Below are positions 16,787-24,209 of a DNA stretch of 64,000 nt, piece by piece. The position numbers and the translations under genes are program-made. Numbering within the stretch: position 1 is the first letter of the stretch; every line of letters starts with the position of its first letter. Origin of the DNA: Sphingobacterium pedocola. Its GTDB lineage: Bacteria > Bacteroidota > Bacteroidia > Sphingobacteriales > Sphingobacteriaceae. The stretch is from assembly GCF_015209965.1 (NCBI RefSeq), contig NZ_MU158693.1, forward strand, positions 1 to 64,000, given 5' to 3'. The notes under the pieces were generated by a model. That model ran no database searches, was not told where the DNA came from, and was given only the letters and a program-made list of their open reading frames with translations.

Positions 16787-19700
16787 TTAAAATTTCATTT
16801 GTAAACCAAGGATAAAAGATTTTAATGGAGGAACGCCGTAGAAACTCTGTGTTTCCGGATCGTTACCACGAAACCGCGTAAAAGTCAATAAGTTCTGCGC
16901 CGTTGTGAATATATTTAAGCGCTGTGCGCCTACGCCTTTAAGATACGATACCGGAAGGTCGTAGGAGAGCGACAGCATCTTCAGTCTGATATAGGAAGCA
17001 TCACTATAAACCTCATCCGAATTGACAAATATCCTAGTTGCCCTGCCGGCGGCACTGTTACTAACAGTGGAGTATTGTTGATAGGCGGCCACATCTCCCT
17101 CCTCTTGCCACCTGTCCAATAGTTCTACCGGCATATTAGATGTACCACCAGGCCGGTAATTGTAGACCTGGCCCAGGAAGTTCTTTCCGATCTGTTTTCT
17201 GAATTCCATAAAGATATCGAGCTTCAGCGCACCATAGGAAAAAGAGTTCATCATTCCTCCGAAGTAGCGCGGGTCGGTATTTCCAGCATAATAAAGGTCA
17301 TTGAAATTTCCATTTTGTGCATCTTGAGGTGTACTCGTGATCGTACCGTCATTTTTCGAGAATGTAAATATACCAGAAGCTGGATCTACACCAGCATATC
17401 GAAATAGGTACAGGGAGCGCAGCGAACGGCCAACAGTGTACATCGTGGCATACGAACTTTCAGCTAGGCCAGGAAAAGAAAGCAGTCGGTTCTGCGGTAT
17501 CGTCAGGTTAAATGATGAAGACCAGGAGAAAGCCGATTTCTTTAATAGCGATACCTGCAATATCGCTTCAAGCCCATTGTTTTCCACTACGGCATCCCAA
17601 TTCTGAACGACTGACCCAAAACCCGTCGAGATCGGAAGCGAGTAATTCACTAGTTGATTTCCCGTTCTATTCCGATACCAGGCTGTAGTCAATAATAACC
17701 TATCACCGAAGAAACCAAGTTCCAATGCAAATTCAAGCTTTTTTGTTGTAGCCCAGCTGAATTGATCATTAAAATGATTTACAGGTGCGAAGCCCAGTTG
17801 CCCAGCATATTGGTAGAAGGTAGGTTGCCATCGCGATAGGAAATTGTAGTCACCAATACCGTCCGAGCCCGTCACACCATAACTGCCTCTGAGTTTACCA
17901 AAGCTCAGGACTGGAATCGCATTTTTGATAAAATGCTCTTCATTAAACAGCCAACCGGCCCCGATCGACCCAAAATTACCAAACTGTCTCCCCGGCCCAA
18001 ATCTACTGGATCCGTCTCTCCTAAAGTTAGAGCTAAATAGATACTTACCATGTAGATTTAACTTTACACGACCAAATATTGCACCATACCGGTACTCGCT
18101 AAATCGATCGCTTGCGTTCTTATTCGGTGCACCAGCAATAGATCCAATTAGCTCATCGCTCATATAGCCTGATGCATATACCTCGTTACTTTTATTCATG
18201 TTGCTCTGCAATGTGCCGCCGAGGAGTGCCCCCATCTCCAGACCACCAAATCTTCTTGTATATTCCACCTGCGGCTCTACGATCAACGACGTGAAAGAGC
18301 TATTCCCGAAGTTTGCCTCTGCTATGGGATTGAATTCGGGCGTCCGCGAGCTTTTGGGGCTGCCGCTATATTCGTCTGTCCGGAAGTTGCTTACACCAAA
18401 GCTTGAGCGGATATTCAGGCCGGGTATAGGCTTGTAGGAAAACACCATGTTGCTATTCAGGGCATCGGTACCCATAGCATATTGCTGCAGCAGATACGCA
18501 TATGGATTAGCGGACACCACGGCGCCATTGAGTGAGACACCGCGATAATTCCAGATGAGGTCGCCATTGTTGCCGTATGGATGGGGGTAGTTGGGCTGTA
18601 GATTCGCGGCAAGTAACAGATTCGGCGCCGACGAAGAGTTATTTTTTCCATGATTATAGGTGCCTGAAAAATCAAACGTTAGCTTTTTATCGTTGGTACC
18701 GTGATGAATCCCGAGGATCATTCCCACTTTTTGATCCGAGAAGTCACCCGGAAAGTTAAAAGTAGCTTTATGGTAATTGGTACCAAAGCGGAACTGTGTT
18801 TGTGCATTCCCGCCTGACAGGCCTAGATTGACGATGGAGTTTCGGGACTTCTTACCGAAAAATTCGTCCTTCCAGTTTACATTCCGATCGCGGTCGAATA
18901 GCAAAAGATCAGGTGCGTATGTACTGGATGCGGGATTATCCGAAGGAACACGGCCATCATTTTTATATGCTTCCTCTCTCATTTCGAGATACTGTGTCGT
19001 ATTCATCAGTTGCATGCCATAGCCCAGTACTCCGATTCCACTATTCGCACTCCAGGTAAATTCTGTTTTCCCTTGCTTTCCCTTCTTGGTGGTAATAAGT
19101 ATCACGCCATTACCAGCTCTTGATCCATAGATCGCTGTAGCATCGGCATCCCGCAGTACCTCTATGCTCGCGATATCGTCCGGATTGATACTGTTGAATG
19201 GACTAAGTCCACCGTACGCATTATTGAACATCCTACCCGAGCCCGGCGACATTGCGGACGAAAAGCGGTTGATATTCTCGTTCTGCGTTGCAAACGGGAC
19301 ACCGTCAATTATAAAAAGTGGATTGTCCATTGGCGGTATAGTACCCCTATTGGTATTAACAGAATTCTGACCTCGCAACTGTACGGTAAAAGATGCACCC
19401 GGCATACCACTGGTCGAAGACACGACCAAGCCAGGAACACGGCCTTGGAGGACGGCAAGCGGATTGGATACAGCCTGTGTTTCAAAATCTTCCGCCTTTA
19501 TCGACGTGACAGATCCCAAGTTATAGCGCTTCGTACTGGTACCATAGCCCACGACCTGAATCTCATCGAGGGCATTCTCCCGTCGCTCCAATACAATCTT
19601 TACCGTCGAGGTACTATCTCGCAACGATACTTCGCGTCTATGGACCATCAGCCCGGAAAATATTAAGTTGGAAGGACTATTACCGACATCGATCGTAAAT

Positions 19701-19861
19701 CGTCCACCATCATCTGTATACGTTTGTTTATTTGATCCCTTAACGGCGACAGTAACAGATGGTATAGGTTTGCTTTCCGGATCGACCACCAATCCTGAGA
19801 CAGATTGCCCGTACGTAGCATATGAGCAAAGGATGTAAACTAAGAATAATAACTTTTTCAT
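16787..19861 (-). CDS. SusC/RagA-family TonB-dependent transporter (no STN domain)
   Basis: 1024 residues: signal peptide 1-18 (ends TYGQ), carboxypeptidase-regulatory-like domain about 20-95, TonB-box-like DEIQVVGYGTST near 99-110, plug (LQGRVPGLVVSSTSGMPG, RGQNSV, FIIDGVPF, LRDADATAIYGSRAGNGVILITTKKGK), then a barrel. It lacks the N-terminal STN domain of the other two TonB receptors in the window, and no sigma/FecR pair is next to it, so regulation should come from another factor, plausibly the nearby AraC. It starts 8 bp after the redoxin stop. Confidence 0.96.
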   Translation of the reverse strand: MKKLLFLVYILCSYATYGQSVSGLVVDPESKPIPSVTVAVKGSNKQTYTDDGGRFTIDVGNSPSNLIFSGLMVHRREVSLRDSTSTVKIVLERRENALDEIQVVGYGTSTKRYNLGSVTSIKAEDFETQAVSNPLAVLQGRVPGLVVSSTSGMPGASFTVQLRGQNSVNTNRGTIPPMDNPLFIIDGVPFATQNENINRFSSAMSPGSGRMFNNAYGGLSPFNSINPDDIASIEVLRDADATAIYGSRAGNGVILITTKKGKQGKTEFTWSANSGIGVLGYGMQLMNTTQYLEMREEAYKNDGRVPSDNPASSTYAPDLLLFDRDRNVNWKDEFFGKKSRNSIVNLGLSGGNAQTQFRFGTNYHKATFNFPGDFSDQKVGMILGIHHGTNDKKLTFDFSGTYNHGKNNSSSAPNLLLAANLQPNYPHPYGNNGDLIWNYRGVSLNGAVVSANPYAYLLQQYAMGTDALNSNMVFSYKPIPGLNIRSSFGVSNFRTDEYSGSPKSSRTPEFNPIAEANFGNSSFTSLIVEPQVEYTRRFGGLEMGALLGGTLQSNMNKSNEVYASGYMSDELIGSIAGAPNKNASDRFSEYRYGAIFGRVKLNLHGKYLFSSNFRRDGSSRFGPGRQFGNFGSIGAGWLFNEEHFIKNAIPVLSFGKLRGSYGVTGSDGIGDYNFLSRWQPTFYQYAGQLGFAPVNHFNDQFSWATTKKLEFALELGFFGDRLLLTTAWYRNRTGNQLVNYSLPISTGFGSVVQNWDAVVENNGLEAILQVSLLKKSAFSWSSSFNLTIPQNRLLSFPGLAESSYATMYTVGRSLRSLYLFRYAGVDPASGIFTFSKNDGTITSTPQDAQNGNFNDLYYAGNTDPRYFGGMMNSFSYGALKLDIFMEFRKQIGKNFLGQVYNYRPGGTSNMPVELLDRWQEEGDVAAYQQYSTVSNSAAGRATRIFVNSDEVYSDASYIRLKMLSLSYDLPVSYLKGVGAQRLNIFTTAQNLLTFTRFRGNDPETQSFYGVPPLKSFILGLQMKF

Positions 19862-19869
19862 AAAATAGA

Positions 19870-21261
19870 TTAATTAGTTTGTTTTTCAACGATTTCCATC
19901 ATATCCAGTTTGCGTCTATCTAGCTTAAGTTCTAAGCCATATCTTCGCAGACTGCGCTTTAATTCATCGCTATTATGCAGGTCAGGTGGCAGTACAAGTC
20001 TTACGTTCTGTTTAATGCACGTTTCATCGACAAATGGTATATTGTATATTCCTTCAAGATACTTGAGCAGATTTTCCAGGCGATAATTGTTATAGAAGAT
20101 AGGTGCGCTACTTTTCTCATATAGATTAGTCTCTCGCGCCAACGTGTCCGGAAAGTCGACGGCAAGCTCCGGCTTGACGGCCGTCAATACCCAGCATTCC
20201 ACTTCCTTCATAATAGAATTAAATTCCAGCGGCATATAGCGTTGCAGATCCTCGGCAACAAGTCTTGCCACATCTTCTTGGGGCATGGAAGGAGTTTCAA
20301 TCTCATACGTAAAGAGGTTACGCGTCTCGTCCGACTTTCTTTCCGAAAACAATAGCGGATCCGTAACATTGTACACGATGCGTGTATGCCTATAGCGTGA
20401 CAGGGAGGGGTGAGCAAAGCGGAGTATGGTGATCAGCGGCACATTGATCAGAGAAACCTTCTGCGTATTCGATCCGCCCTTGTATATTGCACTAGGTAAG
20501 CCTTCTATATAATGGCTAAGAAAAGATCCAAACAGATATTGTGGGCGATTACCGCCATTACCGTTATGAAAAAGTGGATATCTAAAATCATATTCCCGGT
20601 AGCCCTTTGCCTGTTGTACGGTATAGTCACCTTTGCTGATTTTTTGCCAGTCGACCATATCACTGGTTCCGCCATCTATAATACCTGCGATCTTTCCGTC
20701 GGCGATCAGCACATAGTGTGGTAGTGACTGATGGGGAAATAATTTTGACAATATTGTATCGCTGACAACCGAAGGCATACTATAAGCCTGTCTTCTCTTA
20801 TGCAGAAATCCTGCAATCTTATCTCTTGTATCTCTTGTCGTTATCGAATTGATGAGTATAGTCTGGATGCTGCTGTCATTTCGTTGGAGCTCGTACAACT
20901 TGGGAAAATTCTTGATACAGCTTGTACACCATGTTGCCCAGAAATCTAGAATGATCATCGTTTTGTCTCGGTAATCGCTAAGTGTAACGGCATCCTTCCC
21001 GTCTGGATGGTTTACCACATGCAGCGGAAGATTCCATAATGTCTCGGGTAGGGTATCCCCTATTTGCAGTGTTTTGATTTCTTCTGCCCCGATCACAGCC
21101 CGCTCTACAGCGGACTGCGCCTGGGCATCACTAAACAACACACATATAAGACTTAATACGAAGCTGAACAGCGTGCAGCTTCGGTTATTTTTAGATTTGA
21201 ATAGATGAGATAGCCGCTTCAAACAGCACAGTCCTCTCCCACCCCTGTAAAAATTCTTCAT
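19870..21261 (-). CDS. TlpA-like redoxin fused to a DUF3738-like C-terminal domain
   Basis: 463 residues. A basic 29-residue leader and hydrophobic stretch (about 30-47) form a signal peptide ending AQAQ. The thioredoxin-fold domain about 65-215 has WATWCTSC with Cys112/Cys115 and a cis-Pro in LPHYVLIADG. The C-terminal part ends with a segment about 390-460 (ENLLKYLEGIYNIPFVDETC, RLVLPPD, LRRYGLELKLDRRKLD) that resembles DUF3738/TIGR03435 domains. It is the first gene of the operon with SusC and SusD. Periplasmic thiol reduction is the expected role; its relation to import is unknown. Confidence 0.85.
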   Translation of the reverse strand: MKNFYRGGRGLCCLKRLSHLFKSKNNRSCTLFSFVLSLICVLFSDAQAQSAVERAVIGAEEIKTLQIGDTLPETLWNLPLHVVNHPDGKDAVTLSDYRDKTMIILDFWATWCTSCIKNFPKLYELQRNDSSIQTILINSITTRDTRDKIAGFLHKRRQAYSMPSVVSDTILSKLFPHQSLPHYVLIADGKIAGIIDGGTSDMVDWQKISKGDYTVQQAKGYREYDFRYPLFHNGNGGNRPQYLFGSFLSHYIEGLPSAIYKGGSNTQKVSLINVPLITILRFAHPSLSRYRHTRIVYNVTDPLLFSERKSDETRNLFTYEIETPSMPQEDVARLVAEDLQRYMPLEFNSIMKEVECWVLTAVKPELAVDFPDTLARETNLYEKSSAPIFYNNYRLENLLKYLEGIYNIPFVDETCIKQNVRLVLPPDLHNSDELKRSLRRYGLELKLDRRKLDMMEIVEKQTN

Positions 21262-21503
21262 TTTTTCATGGTTTTAATTGAACCTTAATGGAATGAAAGA
21301 GCTCGTTTCATTCGGTTTAAGGCTAATGGCGTGACCTGTACTCTGTGCTGTCGCTAGAACTTATATAGCGCTATTCATCTCTACCCAAGCCTAAAGCTCA
21401 GGCCACTTGTAAATAAAAGTTGATTGATAATCCATCGGAATGCTGTTCAGATTCTTCATAATTGGTACAACGGTTTTCTTCTAGGCATTCACCGATCTTA
21501 GAA

Positions 21504-21523
21504 ATGTCCGCAACCACGGACAT
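21504..21523. promoter_or_regulatory. Inverted repeat ATGTCCG-N6-CGGACAT, candidate operator
   Basis: Perfect 7-bp arms, about 240 bp upstream of the redoxin-SusC-SusD operon. The half-site equals the core of the tandem repeats at 14629-14672, which suggests one regulator for both flanks of the locus. The 7-mer also occurs singly elsewhere in the window, so chance is not excluded. Confidence 0.45.
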
Positions 21524-21654
21524 GCCCGGCCGAGATTATTCGGGAGGCGAGATTTTGTTTCTGTGCAATTGTTTTTTTGAGTGTTTCATATGACTTGCTA
21601 ATAAACAAGTCCCGCAGACGGTATGCAATTGAATGAAAAAGGGCTGCATCCCGT

Positions 21655-21801
21655 AACTCCAAAAGTTTCTCAGGCCTTAGTCGCGACGAGTGAACAGCAG
21701 CCCCCTCACACTTCGTTTAAAGTATTACGAAAGTAAGACTTTTCGACGAAAGTGTGGAGTATTTTTCTGCTGCCTTGCCACTTGGCCTGAGAAATGGAGT
21801 T
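21655..21801. repeat. Nested imperfect inverted repeat (147 bp), possible small mobile element or structured RNA
   Basis: Outer arms AACTCC...TTTCTCAGGCC (21655-21676) pair with GGCCTGAGAAA.TGGAGTT (21784-21801). Middle arms CAGCAG (21695) with CTGCTG (21767), and CACACTTCGT (21707) with ACGAAAGTGTG (21746). The centre CGAAAGT..ACTTTTCG also pairs. There is no open frame of note inside. Confidence 0.65.
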
Positions 21802-21883
21802 GCAAGATCTTGAAATACGTAATTTTATATATTTATTCTAATTATCTATTTCATAAAACAAATATAAAAAACTTTCTTAAGTA

Positions 21884-21895
21884 AACAAATTTGTT
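21884..21895. promoter_or_regulatory. 12-bp palindrome upstream of XRE gene
   Basis: AACAAATTTGTT, perfectly symmetric, 34 bp before the start of the helix-turn-helix gene. A likely autoregulatory site. Confidence 0.45.
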
Positions 21896-21929
21896 GACCA
21901 ACTTTTTTTGATATTGTCGACATTTCAAT

Positions 21930-22151
21930 ATGGACAAAACACAAGAAACGTTCCGGAGAAAGCTCGGGCGACGTATTGAGAAACTTCGAGAAGAGAAAAA
22001 ACTGGAACAAGGCGAACTAGCAGCAATGATAGGACGAGACAAACAATTTATCAATAGATATGAACGTCAGGGAGCTAACCCCACAGCTTTTATTCTTGTA
22101 CAAATCGCCGATGCACTAGGGGTTACACCAAATGATCTATTAGATTTCTGA
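21930..22151 (+). CDS. XRE-family helix-turn-helix regulator (73 aa)
   Basis: The 73 residues are essentially one Cro/C1-type HTH domain (GRRIEKLREEKKLEQGELAAMIGRDKQFINRYERQGANPTAF, about 9-50), ending LGVTPNDLLDF. Such single-domain proteins act as antitoxins, phage-like repressors or controllers of restriction genes. No partner gene lies directly downstream; the nearest are remnants and a zeta-like gene about 980 bp away. Its palindrome at 21884 suggests autoregulation. Confidence 0.88.
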   Translation: MDKTQETFRRKLGRRIEKLREEKKLEQGELAAMIGRDKQFINRYERQGANPTAFILVQIADALGVTPNDLLDF

Positions 22152-22403
22152 TATTTCAATTACATACGATTATTTACTCAGAGAGCAAAACTACACCGAA
22201 AAGCTAATCAGACTGAAGCACTTCAGTAAAATCAATCCGTCCTAACTGTTTTATAATGGAATACAAACCCTACATAGCTTCTTTTTCGGGCGCTAATAGC
22301 CAAATGGAGGCTTTTTCAATACATCCTTGAGGGTTATATACTTTTTTTTGATTTATCTTTCATACGGAAGGTTAATAAATTTGATAAAGATACATAAAAA
22401 AGA

Positions 22404-22434
22404 AAAACCCTCATCAATCGGGCGACTGTGAGGG
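22404..22434 (-). terminator. Candidate minus-strand terminator
   Basis: Read on the minus strand, a CCCTCA..TGAGGG stem is followed by TTTTTCTTTTTT. It lies downstream of the minus-strand open frame at 22546-22785, consistent with a formerly active gene there. Confidence 0.55.
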
Positions 22435-22450
22435 CTTATATTATCTATCC

Positions 22451-22475
22451 TTTGTGATTTAACCCAAATCACAAA
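22451..22475. repeat. Inverted repeat TTTGTGATTT-N5-AAATCACAAA
   Basis: Perfect 10-bp arms. Nearly the same sequence (ATTTGTGATTT-N10-AAATCACAAAT) is found at 57922-57953 between sigma and fecR genes; both left arms continue into AACC. Confidence 0.7.
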
Positions 22476-22545
22476 AACCTAACCAATTCGCCGAGTAAGA
22501 ATAACTCAGCAATTCAACCTTGATTAAAATTAGCGATTCCTTTTC

Positions 22546-22785
22546 TTATTTCAAAACGATCTTGTGTAACTTTATATCTAATACCGTTTCATCCAGGGCT
22601 TTAAATTTTGACTTCCCGACGGAAAGTAATTTTTTTTCTATTAGAAACGGATGTTTATCTGCCCTCTCTTGTATTTTAAAATATAACTGGAAACGAGACG
22701 TATTTTTGTAAATATCTCGAAAGCGGTGTACTTCACCCTTCTTCTGTAATTCTACGCGAGTGTATAATCTTAACCGACGTGGTCT
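22546..22785 (-). pseudogene. Possible gene remnant without start codon (about 79 codons)
   Basis: The minus frame is open from after a stop at 22786-22788 to TAA at 22546-22548 and reads like real protein (VHRFRDIYKNTSRFQLYF, ERADKHPFLIEKKLLSVGKS, ALDETVLDIKLHKIVLK), rich in Lys/Glu/Leu with good hydrophobic spacing. There is no Met, GTG or TTG start. It abuts head-on the DUF1016 fragment. Family not recognised. Most likely the C-terminal remains of a lost gene, with its terminator still present at 22404-22434. Confidence 0.4.
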
Positions 22786-23083
22786 TTACCGGATGAAGCA
22801 ATTTTATGAGCTGTACACACCCAAATCAGCTATTTTTAAACTTTGGAAAGAAACAGCGTCGCCAGTAGCGACACAAATGAAAAACGAACAACTTGCAATT
22901 GTGTCGCCGTTGGCGACACAATTGCAAGTCACAGATTGTCAGTATACTAGATTTATCTCATTAGTACTTTTACAAATATTATGGGCAAATCACGGCTATC
23001 GTATGCAGTACATCAACCATGGCCAGGGATTTTCTTTAGAACGGACTTACCCGAATTTCGCAGACACCGGTTCGTACCAATAA
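22760..23083 (+). pseudogene. Fragment of a DUF1016/YhcG-type PDDEXK nuclease family protein
   Basis: The 107-codon frame contains NLNRRGLYRMKQFYELYTPK and IVSPLATQL, which fit the DUF1016 N-terminal helical domain (typical NL..MR/KQFY..Y and IVS.L..QL). After about residue 75 the sequence loses the expected W.H/N..L motif, leaving a broken LLQILWANHGYR stretch, and the C-terminal nuclease domain (over 200 residues in the family) is absent. So this is a truncated, decayed gene. DUF1016 proteins occur in mobile elements and defence regions. Confidence 0.6.
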
Positions 23084-23120
23084 CAATCCTGTTAATAACA
23101 TTTAATTAGAAATTAATACG

Positions 23121-23128
23121 TAAATTTG
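23121..23128 (+). promoter_or_regulatory. Bacteroidetes -7 box of the zeta-like gene
   Basis: TAAATTTG matches the TAnnTTTG consensus. It ends 6 bp before the ATG at 23134, implying a nearly leaderless transcript. The -33 element is not clear. Confidence 0.45.
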
Positions 23129-23133
23129 CGCTA

Positions 23134-23685
23134 ATGATTGATAAAAAACTTTACATAATTGCAGGTTGTAATGGAGCAGGAAAAACTACTGCTTCGTTTA
23201 CTATTCTACCTGAAATTTTGGATTGTAAAGAGTTTGTCAATGCTGACGAAATTGCAAAAGGTTTATCTCCATTTCAACCTGAAAAAGTTTCGGTTGAAGC
23301 TGGTCGAATAATGTTGAACAGAATAAGTGAATTATTTTCCGAGAATGAAAGCTTTGCATTCGAAACAACATTATCAACGAGAAGTTATAAACAGAAGATA
23401 GAAAAAGCAAAAGAACAAGGGTACCGGGTTACGTTATTATTCTTTTGGCTTCAAAGTATCGAGTTGGCAAAAGAACGCATAAAGCCTGACGTTATCGAAA
23501 GAAGGTACATAAAAGGAATAAAAAATTTATTTGATATTTATCTTCCGATAGTTGATGGAGCTTTAATATTTGACAACTCTGAAGGAAAACACGACCTATT
23601 AGCAGATAAACAAATTGATGGTTTATTAAATGTTGTAAATCAAGAGAAGTTTCACCTTTTAAAAAATTACTATGACAACAATTGA
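23134..23685 (+). CDS. Zeta-toxin-like P-loop kinase with internal deletion
   Basis: 183 residues. The P-loop AGCNGAGKTTAS is at 10-21, followed by FVNADEIAKGLSPF and a FAFETTLSTRSY segment typical of the zeta/UDP-GlcNAc-kinase-like family in Bacteroidetes. After LFFWLQSIELAKERI the usual R-V-x4-GGH-x-I-P loop of about 12 residues is missing; the chain continues straight into KPDVIERRYIKGIKNL. That loop carries conserved Arg/Gly residues near the nucleotide, so activity is doubtful. The frame is intact. A 50-aa gene overlaps the 3' end by 14 bp. Confidence 0.82.
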   Translation: MIDKKLYIIAGCNGAGKTTASFTILPEILDCKEFVNADEIAKGLSPFQPEKVSVEAGRIMLNRISELFSENESFAFETTLSTRSYKQKIEKAKEQGYRVTLLFFWLQSIELAKERIKPDVIERRYIKGIKNLFDIYLPIVDGALIFDNSEGKHDLLADKQIDGLLNVVNQEKFHLLKNYYDNN

Positions 23686-23824
23686 AATTCAAATAGAAGA
23701 AAAAGATCGAATTCTCAAAGGACTTGAAAAAGTTTACGAAAAACTCATTGAATTTAAAAAGGAAAAAAACAGCGAACTGGTTGTTTTACGTGACAACAAA
23801 ATCGTAAAAATAAAACCAAAGTAA
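23672..23824 (+). CDS. Small charged partner of the zeta-like gene (50 aa)
   Basis: ATG at 23672 overlaps the zeta-like gene by 14 bp, with stop at 23822-23824. The protein is Lys/Glu-rich with one long amphipathic helix (IEEKDRILKGLEKVYEKLIEFKKEKN) and a short beta end (LVVLRDNKIVKIKP). Overlap, size and charge suggest an antitoxin or regulatory partner. To my recollection, homologous small genes follow zeta-like genes in other Bacteroidota, but this was not checked. Confidence 0.6.
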   Translation: MTTIEIQIEEKDRILKGLEKVYEKLIEFKKEKNSELVVLRDNKIVKIKPK

Positions 23825-23883
23825 GAGAATTACATCTTACTCTTACCTCCACACATCTTGAATATTCATCCATTTCAAGCTTT

Positions 23884-24171
23884 ATGGATCTGCTCCTCCA
23901 TACGCATCGCATGTCATCCGCCAGGTTCTACGGGGTACTGCGCTGGTACCAGTTGAATATCTTGCCCTACTATGTACGGAACGAAAATAGGACTGACGGA
24001 TCTATTATCACCTTCGTCGACATCGCCCAACGTACCAATGATATCAAGAAGCAAGAAAAGCTGATGGCAGAGCACACACTCTTATTAGAAACTATTGCGC
24101 ACGACCTGAAAAATCAGATTCTAGGAATAAGTCTATCGCTCCAACCTTTGACTAAACGATCTCGTCTATAA
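23884..24171 (+). pseudogene. Fragment of a PAS/histidine kinase gene
   Basis: The 95 codons match the end of a CheB/CheR-PAS type sensor: WYQLNILPYYVRNENRTDGSIITFVDIAQR, a coiled linker and a phospho-acceptor helix (LLLETIAHDLKNQILGISLSL) with its His. Both the N-terminal domains and the ATPase domain are missing. It ends 38 bp before the S41 peptidase gene. A decayed remnant rather than a working gene. Confidence 0.75.
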
Positions 24172-24209
24172 AGCAAAACATAATGGATACATTGATTGAT
24201 AATTGAATA

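Larger units (their letters stand above)
21262..21929. other. 668-bp spacer with inverted repeat operator and nested hairpin
   Basis: No credible gene. It carries the promoter region of the redoxin operon with ATGTCCG-N6-CGGACAT at 21504-21523, a large nested inverted repeat (21655-21801), and a palindrome before the XRE gene (21884-21895). Confidence 0.6.
22152..22545. other. Spacer with two hairpins
   Basis: No gene recognised. It holds a minus-strand terminator-like hairpin near 22404-22434 (CCCTCA ... TGAGGG with a T-rich minus-strand tail) and the inverted repeat at 22451-22475. Confidence 0.5.

Noticed and set aside
22451-22475. CRP-type binding site (TGTGA..TCACA)
   Set aside because: The half-sites match but the spacing is 11 and 16 bp in the two copies instead of 6, so a CRP dimer would not fit; reported only as an inverted repeat.
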